Origin: Oxalobacteraceae bacterium
Lineage (GTDB): Bacteria; Pseudomonadota; Gammaproteobacteria; Burkholderiales; Burkholderiaceae_D
NCBI GenBank assembly: GCA_947374865.1
Contig: CANCDR010000009.1
Span: 1 to 64,000, forward strand
Reading direction: 5' to 3'
Length of the DNA stretch: 64,000 nucleotides
Position 1 is the first letter of the stretch. Every line of letters starts with the position of its first letter. The notes under the pieces were generated by a model, which made no database searches, was not told where the DNA came from, and saw only the letters and a program-made list of their open reading frames with translations. This document shows positions 39,851 through 48,985 of the stretch, piece after piece. The translations under genes were made by a program, and so were the position numbers.

Positions 39851-40732
39851 ATGCAGCCCTGCCGTTCAGAATTTATCACGCTCCGTGGACTTCGCACGCA
39901 TATTCGTCATTGGGGGGATGAAAATTCACCAAAATTATTTATGGCCCACGGTTGGATGGACATGGCGGCATCGTTTCAGTTCGTGGTCGATCATCTGCAA
40001 CAGGACTGGCATGTGATTGCGCATGACTGGCGCGGCTTTGGCTTATCCGACAATGGCGGCACGGATGGCTACTGGTTCGCCGATTATTTGGGCGACCTAG
40101 ATGCTTTATTAGCGCATTATTCCCCCGACGAAGCGGTCAATTTGCTTGGCCATAGCATGGGTGGTAATGTGGTCATGTTGTACGCTGGTGTGCGCCCTGA
40201 ACGGGTAAAAAAACTAATTAATCTAGAAGGCTTCGGCATGCAGGCTACGCAGCCCGAGCAAGCCCCGAAGCGCTATGCCAAATGGCTACAGGAGTTACGC
40301 ACGCCACCGATGTTACGCAGCTACGCATCACGGGCCGATGTCGCACTGCGCTTACAAAAAACCAATCCACGGCTTTCTGCCGCACGGGCTGAATTTTTAT
40401 CGCAGCATTGGGCCGCAGAAAACGCTGCGGGCGAATGGGATATTTTGGCCGATCCGCTACACAAATCGAGCAGTCCGATTCTGTATCGGCTAGAAGAAGC
40501 GCTGGCTTGCTGGCGACAGATTAGCGCGCCGGTGTTATGGGTCGAGGCTGAGCAGACGGAAATGTGGGCACTGATGGGTAATCCAGAGCAGGCACGCAGC
40601 GAAGTTGAGCGCCGGATTACTAATATTCCGCATCTACAGAGGGCAATAATTTCGCAGGCCGGACATATGCTGCATCACGATCAGCCCGAGCAACTGGCTG
40701 CGTTGATTGAGCAATTCTTAACAGATCGTTGA
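39851..40732 (+). CDS. Alpha/beta hydrolase
   Basis: A 293-residue alpha/beta-hydrolase-fold protein. 'LFMAHGWMDMAASFQFV' forms the oxyanion region, 'NLLGHSMGGNVVMLYAG' the nucleophile elbow, and 'ISQAGHMLHHDQPEQLAAL' the catalytic His. It resembles general carboxylesterase or epoxide-hydrolase-like members; substrate unknown. AGGA lies eight bases before ATG 39851. It is divergent from the acyl-CoA synthetase gene with a 55-base gap, so the two may be jointly controlled. Confidence 0.88.
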   Translation: MQPCRSEFITLRGLRTHIRHWGDENSPKLFMAHGWMDMAASFQFVVDHLQQDWHVIAHDWRGFGLSDNGGTDGYWFADYLGDLDALLAHYSPDEAVNLLGHSMGGNVVMLYAGVRPERVKKLINLEGFGMQATQPEQAPKRYAKWLQELRTPPMLRSYASRADVALRLQKTNPRLSAARAEFLSQHWAAENAAGEWDILADPLHKSSSPILYRLEEALACWRQISAPVLWVEAEQTEMWALMGNPEQARSEVERRITNIPHLQRAIISQAGHMLHHDQPEQLAALIEQFLTDR

Positions 40733-41032
40733 TAAAATCATTCTCACTTTCGGTTTATACCGATGAAAATGCGCCATTTACTTTTGAGCGCAAAATCGCC
40801 GTCATCTTTCACTTCCCAAGGCGGCGTCCTTCAACATTATCCATCGCATTCTTAAACGCTCATCTCAAGGAGTCCATCCAACAAATTTTTGATGCGCGGT
40901 GGATTGCTTTCCTATGCAGAAATTTCTAAGCAGACGGGGTGTCGTATCCTTGGTAATTAACGCCAAAAATTTTTTGCAATTGGCGTCACACTTTTATAAT
41001 CACGGAGAACTTGCTCTTGCACGATCTCCTTC
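40733..41032. other. AT-rich intergenic stretch upstream of the orphan gene
   Basis: Three hundred bases with no convincing gene; short open frames have no ribosome-binding site or family resemblance. A 7-bp inverted repeat (ACGCCAA / TTGGCGT, 40960-40986) encloses an A/T-run. It is followed by a TATAAT at 40995-41000 with a poor -35 TTGCAA 15 bases upstream (40974-40979), a possible promoter for the gene at 41056. Confidence 0.45.
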
Positions 41033-41127
41033 GTTGATGGATAAAAGGTATACCGTTGAACATCGCCTCCCTAAAAAAAATCCTCTGTCTGGTCTTGATC
41101 GTGTGCCATACGCTGTGTGCGGCCCAA
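41033..41127 (+). repeat. Direct repeat copy 1 (leader and signal-peptide region)
   Basis: This 95-base segment, holding the ribosome-binding site AAAAGG, start codon and signal-peptide codons of the orphan gene, recurs 1100 bases downstream at 42133-42226 with roughly three quarters of bases identical. The longest shared blocks are GTTGATGGATAAAAGG and GGTCTTGATCGTGTG. Confidence 0.85.
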
Positions 41128-42129
41128 CCTTCAAATTTTAATCACAGGTTTCATAATGCCAGTACGTATGTCGGCTTAGGGAATCAAACAAATACCTCAA
41201 ACGATACCGCTAAGAAGGATGGACTTTTTGTTGTCGCATTCGTTGCTTTTGGCGTACTGCTAGGATGTTGTATCTATATAGCTTGTACATATCGTAGAAC
41301 GCCGATGCGAGCGGATCCTATGGCGCCTATCTTTGACGATAGTGATGATGAGCATGGACCTAGACCAGAGGACGGTGGCTATGGCATCAGTCCAAGCAAT
41401 GCACGAGGAGACGTTAATTTTTTTCAGCAGACAATCGACATAGGAAATGGGCAATCATTCATACACTATTTCTCGCCATTGCCAAGAACGATTCGAGGTG
41501 CATTGCGAGACTTGAGTACGCATCGTGCAGTAGGTGACGTCGCACATATTCCGGTTTATCCCCTACGCGAAAATAACCCTCAAATTCATCTATTGAGAGA
41601 TTTTGTACGATCTCCATTCCGACAATCTAGGGAAATGATGTTAGTTGATCGCGGTGATGCTCAGCACGAAAATGGGCATTTTACAGATTCAAGAAGCTAT
41701 GTCATTAGAACCAATGACGGACATTTGCATGTACATGGGGCAAATTACGAAAACTGGTACCGTCTACCTCAGCGCAGAATTCACTTAAATTACATCAATT
41801 TTATAGTCAGAATGAATATGCATAGTTATAGAACGGAAAGAGATTTATTTCAAGACATCCGTGTTTTCGCATTGGATCGGCCCGGCTTAAGCCATGGCGT
41901 TCTTACAAACCGTGTGTTGGAGAGTATTCTTACTGTTCGGGCTGCAATACCATCGACTATTCAGGATACAAGAGACATCATCTATTTATATGCATTCACA
42001 GGAGATGATTTTTGGGATATGACTGACGCCAATTTAGAGAGCACGATTGATGATCTAAATAACTTACCTTATTCTAATGGAAGGAGGGTAAATTCGAATA
42101 TATTCAGTATTGTGCGAGTCGGACGATGA
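41056..42129 (+). CDS. Orphan type I membrane protein, unknown family
   Basis: I do not recognise this 357-residue protein. It has a signal peptide (residues 1-23, 'LCLVLIVCHTLCAA'), a short Asn/Thr-rich outside segment, and one membrane helix at residues 56-78 ('FVVAFVAFGVLLGCCIYIAC') with a basic stop-transfer YRR. An acidic patch (DDSDDEHGPRPED) and about 250 residues of mixed, soluble-looking sequence, presumably cytoplasmic, follow. Codon use is far more AT-rich than its neighbours, so it looks transferred. The TTG start is supported by the matching ATG in the downstream repeat copy at 42156 and by AAAAGG seven bases upstream. Confidence 0.7.
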   Translation: MNIASLKKILCLVLIVCHTLCAAQPSNFNHRFHNASTYVGLGNQTNTSNDTAKKDGLFVVAFVAFGVLLGCCIYIACTYRRTPMRADPMAPIFDDSDDEHGPRPEDGGYGISPSNARGDVNFFQQTIDIGNGQSFIHYFSPLPRTIRGALRDLSTHRAVGDVAHIPVYPLRENNPQIHLLRDFVRSPFRQSREMMLVDRGDAQHENGHFTDSRSYVIRTNDGHLHVHGANYENWYRLPQRRIHLNYINFIVRMNMHSYRTERDLFQDIRVFALDRPGLSHGVLTNRVLESILTVRAAIPSTIQDTRDIIYLYAFTGDDFWDMTDANLESTIDDLNNLPYSNGRRVNSNIFSIVRVGR

Positions 42130-42132
42130 AAA

Positions 42133-42226
42133 GTTGATGGATAAAAGGCTGGCAGATGAACGTTGACTCCCTAAAAAAATTCCCTTTTTGGTCTTGATCG
42201 TGTGTCATATACTGAATGCGGTCCAC
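42133..42226 (+). pseudogene. Frameshifted 5' remnant of a second paralogue
   Basis: The second copy of the leader and signal-peptide region. It starts with ATG 42156 and reads MNVDSLKKFPFWS before a stop. One missing base relative to copy 1 (near 42187) causes the shift; restoring it gives VLIVCHILNAVHS, clearly the same signal peptide. Nothing resembling the rest of the gene follows, so a tandem paralogue has been lost or truncated. Confidence 0.75.
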
Positions 42227-42278
42227 TCCCCCTGTTAAACACGCCCTTCGCAGGCACGTCTGAGGCGACGCACTTCAC

Positions 42279-42299
42279 CGGCAGACAATTTGTCTGCCG
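42279..42299. promoter_or_regulatory. 21-bp perfect palindrome before the PHP gene
   Basis: CGGCAGACAA and TTGTCTGCCG flank one central T. A -10-like TACAAT starts three bases later (42302-42307), putting the palindrome in the spacer and -35 region of a likely promoter. It is a good candidate operator; as RNA it would also form a tight stem but no T-run follows. Confidence 0.55.
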
Positions 42300-42351
42300 C
42301 GTACAATGAACCAAGCTAGTTCCACCACCGCTCACCAGAAACGATTACCCT

Positions 42352-43188
42352 ATGCTGAATGTGGATTTGCATTGCCATTCTAATATCTCGGATGGGACGC
42401 TGACGCCCTCCGCGGTAGCCGCGCGCGCCAAGGCGAATGGCGTGCAGGTTTGGGCGCTCACCGACCATGATGAAATCGATGGCATTCCGGCTGCCCGTGC
42501 AGCCGCAGCCGAGCTGGGGATGGGCTATGTTTCCGGGGTCGAGATTTCCGTCACCTGGGCTGGTGAGACGGTGCATATTGTCGGGCTACGGATTGACGAA
42601 ACCAACGCCCAGCTGGTCGAAGGATTGCACGCCACACGCTCCGGACGTGAACGACGCGCCCATGAAATCGCCGCCCAGCTGGCCCAGGTCGGTATTCCCG
42701 ATGCCTTTCAGGGCGCCTTGAAACACGTCGGTAATCCAGACCTGATTTCCCGTACACATTTTGCCCGTTACATCATTGAACTGGGCGTCCAGCCAGACAT
42801 TGCCGGCGTATTTCGCCATTATCTGATTGAAGGAAAACCCGGCTTTGTGCCGCATCGCTGGGCCACGCTGGCCAACGCGGTAGGCTGGATTCTGGGCGCC
42901 GGCGGGGTTGCCGTGATTGCCCACCCAGGCCGCTATGCGTTCGACGATCTGGCCTTCGATGCTTTTTTTGCTGAATTCAAGCAATTGGGCGGTGCCGCGA
43001 TTGAAGTGCTGACGGGTAGCCACACGGTAGCGCAATACGACGAATATACCCGACTAGCCAGACGCTATGGATTTCTGGCTTCACGCGGTTCCGATTTTCA
43101 TGACCCGCATGAATCGCGCATGGACCTCGGACAGTTGCCAGCCCTGCCCACTGGTTTAACACCGGTCTGGCATGATTGGGGCTTTTGA
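42352..43188 (+). CDS. PHP-domain phosphoesterase, YciV/RNase AM type
   Basis: A 278-residue PHP-domain hydrolase. Metal ligands are in 'NVDLHCHSNISDGTLTP', 'VWALTDHDEIDG', 'GVEISVTW', 'VAVIAHPGRYAF' and 'ASRGSDFHDPHESRMD'. Close relatives (E. coli YciV/TrpH and a Chromobacterium homologue) dephosphorylate 3',5'-nucleoside bisphosphates or trim RNA 5' ends. YciO follows two genes later, as the neighbour of yciV does in E. coli, though htpX lies between here. Confidence 0.9.
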   Translation: MLNVDLHCHSNISDGTLTPSAVAARAKANGVQVWALTDHDEIDGIPAARAAAAELGMGYVSGVEISVTWAGETVHIVGLRIDETNAQLVEGLHATRSGRERRAHEIAAQLAQVGIPDAFQGALKHVGNPDLISRTHFARYIIELGVQPDIAGVFRHYLIEGKPGFVPHRWATLANAVGWILGAGGVAVIAHPGRYAFDDLAFDAFFAEFKQLGGAAIEVLTGSHTVAQYDEYTRLARRYGFLASRGSDFHDPHESRMDLGQLPALPTGLTPVWHDWGF

Positions 43189-43260
43189 GCTGAAGGGGTC
43201 CCTTGAAATTGGTCTGAAAAGCAGCATATTAAGTTCACAAACATTTTGGGAGACGCCTGT

Positions 43261-44130
43261 ATGAAACGTATTTTCCTGTTTATCGCCACCAATCTGGCTG
43301 TCATGCTGGTGCTGATGCTGGTCTTATCAGTGCTGGGCGTCGATCGCTTCCTGACCGCGCGCGGACTGAATCTGCCCATGCTGGCGGTATTTTCTTTGGT
43401 GGTCGGTTTTACCGGCGCTATTTTTTCCCTGCTGATCAGCAAACCGATGGCCAAATGGTCGACCGGTGCGCGGGTGATCGAGGCACCGTCTTCCTCGACC
43501 GAATTATGGTTAGTCAGCACCGTGCATCGGCTGGCCGACAGTGCGCGCATTGGTCGCCCCGAAGTCGCCATATTTGAGGGTGAGCCGAATGCCTTTGCCA
43601 CCGGCGCCTTCAAGGATTCTGCTCTGGTGGCCGTGTCGACTGGTCTGATCGAATCGATGAACAAGGAAGAAATTGAAGCGGTGCTGGGACATGAAATTGC
43701 CCACATTGCCAACGGTGATATGGTGACCATGACGCTGATTCAAGGCGTCGTGAATACCTTCGTGGTCTTCCTTTCAAGAGTTGTCGCCTACGCCGTTGAC
43801 CGCGCGCTGTCCCGCAACGATGAAGGCCCGGGGATAGCCTACACAGTGGTATCGATCGTCGCGCAAATCGTGTTTGGTATTGGCGCCTCGATGATCGTTG
43901 CCTGGTTCTCGCGTCAGCGTGAATTTCGTGCCGACGCCGGCTCGGCGCAATTGCTTGGATCGCCGCAGCCGATGGTACATGCCTTGGCGCGTCTGGGCGG
44001 TATGCAACCGGGCGCCTTGCCCCAGTCTTTGCAGGCGGCCGGCATTAGTGATTCACCTGGTTTCATGCAGCTTTTTTCCAGTCACCCGCCGATTGAAGAA
44101 CGTATCGCTGCTTTGCGCGGCGAACGCTAA
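43261..44130 (+). CDS. htpX: Membrane zinc metalloprotease HtpX
   Basis: A 289-residue inner-membrane M48 protease that degrades misfolded membrane proteins. Two N-terminal membrane helices ('[18 protein letters not shown]' and '[20 protein letters not shown]') precede the zinc site '[17 protein letters not shown]'; two more helices follow ('[20 protein letters not shown]' and another near 195), then the third ligand region '[14 protein letters not shown]'. GGGAG lies eight bases before ATG 43261, which I prefer to TTG 43246. An intrinsic terminator follows 15 bases after the stop. Confidence 0.96.
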   Translation: MKRIFLFIATNLAVMLVLMLVLSVLGVDRFLTARGLNLPMLAVFSLVVGFTGAIFSLLISKPMAKWSTGARVIEAPSSSTELWLVSTVHRLADSARIGRPEVAIFEGEPNAFATGAFKDSALVAVSTGLIESMNKEEIEAVLGHEIAHIANGDMVTMTLIQGVVNTFVVFLSRVVAYAVDRALSRNDEGPGIAYTVVSIVAQIVFGIGASMIVAWFSRQREFRADAGSAQLLGSPQPMVHALARLGGMQPGALPQSLQAAGISDSPGFMQLFSSHPPIEERIAALRGER

Positions 44131-44145
44131 GTAAATAACACCACA

Positions 44146-44172
44146 GGCCGTTTTTTAACGGCCACTTTTTTT
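44146..44172 (+). terminator. Intrinsic terminator abutting the yciO start codon
   Basis: A perfect 7-bp stem (GGCCGTT / AACGGCC) with a TTTT loop is followed by AC and seven T. The last T is directly next to the ATG of yciO at 44173. Confidence 0.85.
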
Positions 44173-44796
44173 ATGACCCAATTTTTTCAGCTCCATCCCG
44201 ACAATCCCCAGCAACGTCTGATCCATCAGGCGGTGCAGATTATTCACGGCGGTGGCATCGTCGCTATTCCGACCGACTCCTGTTACGCCCTGGTCTGTCA
44301 TCTGGACGATAAGTCGGCCGTTGAACGTCTGCGACGCATTCGTGGCGTGGATGACAAACACCATCTGACCTTGCTGTGCCGCGATCTGAGCGAAATTGCG
44401 CTGTACGCCAAAGTCGATAATCGCCAGTACCGCCTGCTCAAGGCCGCTACCCCCGGGCCCTACACGCTGATACTGGAATCGACCAAGGAATTACCGCGCC
44501 GACTATCGCACCCATCGCGCAAGACCATCGGTCTCAGGGTGCCGGAAAACGCCATCACCCGTGCATTACTGGAAGAATTAGGCCAGCCCTTATTGGCGAC
44601 CACGCTCATTTTGCCCGGCGACGACGGCCCGCTGACCGATGCGGAAGATATCCGCGAGCGCCTCGAAAAGCAGATAGAACTGGTGATCGACGGCGGCGCC
44701 TGTAGTTTGGTGCCGACCACGGTGATCGACATGACCGGTGCCCAGCCCGTCTTGCTGCGCGAGGGGCGGGGAGCGCCGGCCTTATTTGGCATTTAA
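44173..44796 (+). CDS. yciO: YciO/Sua5/YrdC-family protein
   Basis: A 207-residue member of the threonylcarbamoyl-AMP synthase superfamily, closest to E. coli YciO. The start 'MTQFFQLHPDNPQQRLIHQA' is the YciO N-terminus, and the nucleotide/tRNA-modification core shows 'IPTDSCYALVC', 'KHHLTLLCRDLSEIA' and 'TPGPYTLILES'. YciO relatives have weak or uncertain t6A activity compared with TsaC. No Shine-Dalgarno is visible, and the htpX terminator ends exactly at the start codon. Confidence 0.93.
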   Translation: MTQFFQLHPDNPQQRLIHQAVQIIHGGGIVAIPTDSCYALVCHLDDKSAVERLRRIRGVDDKHHLTLLCRDLSEIALYAKVDNRQYRLLKAATPGPYTLILESTKELPRRLSHPSRKTIGLRVPENAITRALLEELGQPLLATTLILPGDDGPLTDAEDIRERLEKQIELVIDGGACSLVPTTVIDMTGAQPVLLREGRGAPALFGI

Positions 44797-44883
44797 GCCA
44801 TCGTATCCGCCGAAGAAGGGCATTTTTGTGTCCTCTGTGCCGGCTAACCGCACCTGCTGCGCTCCCTCTGCTAAAATTCGCCT

Positions 44884-45564
44884 ATGAATGATTTGAACGA
44901 CACCATCCAGACCATTGCGGTCTACGCCTTGCCTGTCCTGTTTGCCATCACCCTGCATGAAGCTGCGCACGCTTATGCAGCGAAATTTTTTGGCGATACC
45001 ACCGCATACGCGCAGGGACGCATGAGCCTTAACCCGCTCAAGCACATCGATCCGATCGGCACCATTTTGATGCCGATCCTGATTTACATCAGCAGTTTTG
45101 GTAATTTTCTGTTCGGCTACGCCAAGCCGGTGCCGATTAACTATGGCGCCTTGCGACATCCCAAGCGCGATATGGCATGGGTAGCCTTGGCCGGCCCTGC
45201 GGCCAACTTCGTGATGGCCTTTTGCTGGATTGTGTTCTCTCTGTTGCTCGCTGTGGGCGGCGTGAAAGAAGACTTTTTCATGCAAATGGCGCGCGCCGGT
45301 GTGCTGTCTAATCTGGTCATGTTTGCCTTTAATTTATTGCCCTTGCCACCGCTGGATGGAGGTCGTATTCTGTTTAGCATTTTGCCCAACAAACTGGCCT
45401 ACAAGTTTGGCCGCATTGAGCCGTATGGCTTTTATATTTTGCTTGGACTGCTGATGTTTAACTCTTATCTGCATGTGCTCGATTACTGGATGGGTCCGGT
45501 AATGGCAGGTGCAGAAATGGGTTTGCATTTACTGATTTCTCCCATTTTATTTCTTTTGAACTGA
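44884..45564 (+). CDS. Site-2 protease family (M50) membrane protein
   Basis: A 226-residue intramembrane metalloprotease-like protein. The zinc motif is 'ITLHEAAHAYAAKFFGD' in the first membrane segment, and the third ligand is in 'NLLPLPPLDGGRILF'. Several further hydrophobic helices are evident ('VALAGPAANFVMAFCWIVF'). Similar to YwhC-type peptidases; substrate unknown. It is seven bases upstream of trpS and probably co-transcribed. Confidence 0.9.
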   Translation: MNDLNDTIQTIAVYALPVLFAITLHEAAHAYAAKFFGDTTAYAQGRMSLNPLKHIDPIGTILMPILIYISSFGNFLFGYAKPVPINYGALRHPKRDMAWVALAGPAANFVMAFCWIVFSLLLAVGGVKEDFFMQMARAGVLSNLVMFAFNLLPLPPLDGGRILFSILPNKLAYKFGRIEPYGFYILLGLLMFNSYLHVLDYWMGPVMAGAEMGLHLLISPILFLLN

Positions 45565-45570
45565 GCGACT

Positions 45571-46773
45571 ATGTACCCCGATCGCGTTGTTTCCGGTATG
45601 CGCCCCACAGGCGCACTGCATCTCGGCCATTATCACGGCGCCCTGAAAAACTGGGTCAAGATGCAGGCCGAAGTGCCATGCCTTTTCTTTGTCGCTGACT
45701 GGCATGCCCTCACCACCCATTACGACGATCCGAGCGTGATCGAAAATAGTACCTGGGACATGCTGGTCGACTGGCTGGCAGCCGGTATCGATCCATCTCA
45801 GGCAACGCTGTTTATTCAGTCCAAGGTGCCCGAGCATGCCGAACTACATCTGCTGCTGTCGATGGCGACCCCGCTGGGTTGGCTCGAACGTGTGCCGACT
45901 TACAAAGATCAGATGGAAAAACTGGCTGACCGCGATCTGGCGACCTATGGCTTTTTGGGTTATCCACTGCTGCAAGCGGCCGATGTGCTGATTTACCGTG
46001 CTTCCATGGTGCCGGTCGGTGATGATCAGGTGCCGCATATTGAAATGATGCGTGAAATTGCCCGTCGCTTTAACCACATCTACGGTAAAGAAAAAGGCTT
46101 TGAAGAAAAGGCCCTCGACGCCGTCAAAAAGCTGGGCACCAAACGCGCACGGCTGTATCTCGAACTGCGCACGGCTTATCAGGAGCAGGGCAAGGACGAA
46201 GCGCTCGAACAGGCCAAGGCCATGCTCGATGATGCGCAAAATTTATCGAATATCGATCGCGAACGGCTGTTCGGCTACCTTGAGGGCAGCCGTAAATTGA
46301 TTCTGGTCGAGCCACAGGTTCGCCTGACAGAATCGTCACGGGTTCCCGGTATCGACGGACAGAAGATGTCAAAAAGTTACGGCAACGCGATCGCGCTGCG
46401 CGAAGACCGCGAATCCCTGACCAAGAAAATCCGCACCATGCCTACCGATCCGGCGCGGGTACGTCGTACCGATGCGGGCGATCCGGCGCGCTGCCCGGTC
46501 TGGCCGCTGCACAAAATGTATTCTGACGACGCCACCTTGCAATGGGCGCAAAAGGGCTGCACGACGGCCGGTATCGGCTGCCTCGAATGTAAACAGCCGC
46601 TGATCGATGCGATCGCGCGTGAACTCGAACCCATGCAAGAGCGGGCCCAGCCTTACCTTGATGATCCTTCGCTGGTGCGCGCGATCGTCGCCGATGGCTG
46701 TGACCGGGCACGTAAATTAGCCCAGGAAACCATGCGCGATGTGCGTGAGGCGATGGGTCTCTCTTATAGCTAA
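45571..46773 (+). CDS. trpS: Tryptophanyl-tRNA synthetase
   Basis: A 400-residue class I synthetase charging tRNA-Trp. The HIGH-type motif is in 'RPTGALHLGHYHGALKNW' and the KMSKS motif in 'GIDGQKMSKSYGNAI'. 'FFVADWHALTTHY' and 'GDDQVPHIEMMREIARRF' are typical. It belongs to the longer form with extra residues between the two motifs, including the Cys-containing 'RCPVWPLHKMYSD' and 'CTTAGIGCLECK', which could hold a metal or Fe-S site. Confidence 0.97.
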   Translation: MYPDRVVSGMRPTGALHLGHYHGALKNWVKMQAEVPCLFFVADWHALTTHYDDPSVIENSTWDMLVDWLAAGIDPSQATLFIQSKVPEHAELHLLLSMATPLGWLERVPTYKDQMEKLADRDLATYGFLGYPLLQAADVLIYRASMVPVGDDQVPHIEMMREIARRFNHIYGKEKGFEEKALDAVKKLGTKRARLYLELRTAYQEQGKDEALEQAKAMLDDAQNLSNIDRERLFGYLEGSRKLILVEPQVRLTESSRVPGIDGQKMSKSYGNAIALREDRESLTKKIRTMPTDPARVRRTDAGDPARCPVWPLHKMYSDDATLQWAQKGCTTAGIGCLECKQPLIDAIARELEPMQERAQPYLDDPSLVRAIVADGCDRARKLAQETMRDVREAMGLSYS

Positions 46774-46824
46774 GATAGCTGTTTATCCGATACAATCGAT
46801 TCTTTTAATTTCGCACCCTCCATC

Positions 46825-47703
46825 ATGATCCAAGGCAGCCTCGTTGCAATCGTCACCCCTATGCACCCGGACGGCAGTCTCGATTTGCCCGGTCTGCGAT
46901 CCCTGATTGACTGGCATATTGCCGAGGGCACCGACGGTATCGTCATCGTCGGTACGACCGGTGAATCGCCTACCGTCAGCGTCGATGAGCACTGTGAATT
47001 GATCCGCATCGCTGTCGAGCACACGGCTAAGCGGATTCCGATCATCGCCGGTACCGGCGGTAATTCGACGACCGAGGCGATCGCCCTGACGGCCTACGCC
47101 AAACAGATCGGTGCCGATGCCTCGCTGCAGGTCGTGCCTTACTATAACCGGCCGACTCAGGAAGGCATGTATCAGCATTTCCGCAAGATTGCCGAAGCAG
47201 TCGATCTGCCGGTGATCCTTTACAACGTGCCGGGTCGTACCGTCGCCGATATGTCGAATGACACCATCGTTCGTCTGACCGAAGTGGCTGGCGTGATCGG
47301 TGTGAAAGATGCGACCGGTAATATCGGCCGTGGACTGGATCTGCTGAGCCGGGTTCCGGCTTCTTTTGCGGTGTATTCCGGTGATGATGCGACTGCCATG
47401 GCCTTGATGCTGTGCGGCGGCCGGGGCAATATTTCCGTTACCGCCAATGTGGCTCCACGCGCCATGCACGAATTATGTGTCGCCGCCCAAGCGGGCAGGG
47501 TGGCCGATGCCGTGGCGATTAACCGCCGCGTGCTGACACTGCACGAAAAACTGTTTGTTGAACCGAATCCGGTACCGGTCAAATGGGCTATGGCCGAGAT
47601 GGGCCTGATGCCAGCAGGGATACGTTTGCCTCTGGTGCCACTGTCCGCGCAATATCACGAGACGGTGCGCACGGCATTGCGAGAGTCCGGCGTATTAAAA
47701 TAA
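46825..47703 (+). CDS. dapA: 4-hydroxy-tetrahydrodipicolinate synthase
   Basis: A 292-residue aldolase condensing pyruvate with aspartate semialdehyde in lysine and peptidoglycan-precursor synthesis. The Schiff-base lysine is in '[16 protein letters not shown]' and the catalytic tyrosines in '[17 protein letters not shown]'; '[15 protein letters not shown]' is the substrate loop. The dapA-bamC order is typical of beta- and gammaproteobacteria. Confidence 0.98.
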   Translation: MIQGSLVAIVTPMHPDGSLDLPGLRSLIDWHIAEGTDGIVIVGTTGESPTVSVDEHCELIRIAVEHTAKRIPIIAGTGGNSTTEAIALTAYAKQIGADASLQVVPYYNRPTQEGMYQHFRKIAEAVDLPVILYNVPGRTVADMSNDTIVRLTEVAGVIGVKDATGNIGRGLDLLSRVPASFAVYSGDDATAMALMLCGGRGNISVTANVAPRAMHELCVAAQAGRVADAVAINRRVLTLHEKLFVEPNPVPVKWAMAEMGLMPAGIRLPLVPLSAQYHETVRTALRESGVLK

Positions 47704-47815
47704 TGCTGCACACTAAACCCGCACAATAATCACTTACAATAAGCGCCGTTATCTTTCCTGATGGCTAAGCCCCTCATTTAATCGTATTCACATGATAATT
47801 CGGAAGAATCTCCCC

Positions 47816-48958
47816 ATGGCTCCACGTCGTTTCGCCCACCAGAGTTTGTTCCTCGCTGTCGCGCTGTTCGGCCTGTCTGCATGCAGCTCTTTTAATTCCT
47901 TGTCCGAAGCCGGCAAGATTGATTATCGCAGCGCGAGCAAAGCCCAGACCAAATCGCTCGAAGTGCCGCCCGACCTGACCCAATTACGTCGCGATAATCG
48001 CTATGCGATTCCAGAAGCCACCGCCGGCAGCGCCACGGCTTCCAGCCTTGGTCAGCAGGGTGGTCAAACTGTCGCCGCCAGCGCCGGTGCCAGCGTTGCG
48101 CTCAAAGCCATGGCCGACATGCGTATTGAACGCAATGGTAATCAGCGCTATCTGGTGATTAAACAAACGCCAGAACTACTGTGGCCGCAGCTCAAAGACT
48201 TTTGGCAGGAACTCGGTTTTCTGATCAATATCGATGAGCCGCAAACCGGTGTGATGGAAACCGACTGGGCCGAAAATCGTGCCAAGATTCCGCAAGACTT
48301 TCTGCGCAATACCATCGGTAAAGTGCTTGATTCGCTGTATTCCACCAGCGAGCGCGATAAATTCCGTACGCGTCTGGAGCGTGGCGCCAACGGCACGACC
48401 GAAATCTACATCAGCCATCGCGGCGCGCAGGAAGTCGTGACAGGCACGCAAAATGATGGCACGGCATGGACATCGCGCAATTCAGATCCCGAACTCGAGG
48501 CCATGTTCCTGAGCCGCCTAATGGTCCGTCTGGGTAGCGATACCGCAGTGGCACAAAATGCAGTGGGTAAGCCAGCCGTCGCCGCTGCGCGGTCTAAACT
48601 GGTCAAGACTGCTGATGCGCAGTCGGTCGAAGTGGACGAAGAATTCGAACGCGCATGGCGCCGTGTTGGTCTGGCGCTCGACCGGGTTGGCTTTACCGTT
48701 GAAGATCGTGACCGTACCCTTGGTTTGTATTTCGTACGTTATTTGGACGACAATACCGGCGCTTCTGGCGCACAGGGCTTCTTTGCCCGCCTGTTCACTT
48801 ACGAAGGTAGCGATAAATCCAAAGCAGCAAAATACCGTATCTCGGTCAAGGGTACGGACAACACCAGCAAGATTATTGTCTTGAACGAAGAAGGCAAGGC
48901 GGATAGTTCCTCCACAGCGGCCAAGATCCTGACGCTGTTAAACGATCAGCTGAAGTAA
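47816..48958 (+). CDS. bamC: Outer membrane assembly lipoprotein BamC
   Basis: A 380-residue lipoprotein of the BAM complex. The signal peptide ends in the lipobox 'LFGLSACSS'. The unstructured 'SLEVPPDLTQ' segment that binds BamD follows, then two helix-grip domains ('RYLVIKQTPELLWPQLKDFW' and 'ERAWRRVGLALDRVGFTVED'). ATG 47816 has GGAAG upstream and gives a normal signal peptide; ATG 47792 does not. It sits 113 bases after dapA. Confidence 0.94.
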   Translation: MAPRRFAHQSLFLAVALFGLSACSSFNSLSEAGKIDYRSASKAQTKSLEVPPDLTQLRRDNRYAIPEATAGSATASSLGQQGGQTVAASAGASVALKAMADMRIERNGNQRYLVIKQTPELLWPQLKDFWQELGFLINIDEPQTGVMETDWAENRAKIPQDFLRNTIGKVLDSLYSTSERDKFRTRLERGANGTTEIYISHRGAQEVVTGTQNDGTAWTSRNSDPELEAMFLSRLMVRLGSDTAVAQNAVGKPAVAAARSKLVKTADAQSVEVDEEFERAWRRVGLALDRVGFTVEDRDRTLGLYFVRYLDDNTGASGAQGFFARLFTYEGSDKSKAAKYRISVKGTDNTSKIIVLNEEGKADSSSTAAKILTLLNDQLK

Positions 48959-48985
48959 GTTGATCGCTGCCAAGGGGCTGGCGGC

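Noticed and set aside
40729-40929. 66-codon frame after the hydrolase gene
   Set aside because: No ribosome-binding site, no recognisable sequence, and AT-rich intergenic composition.
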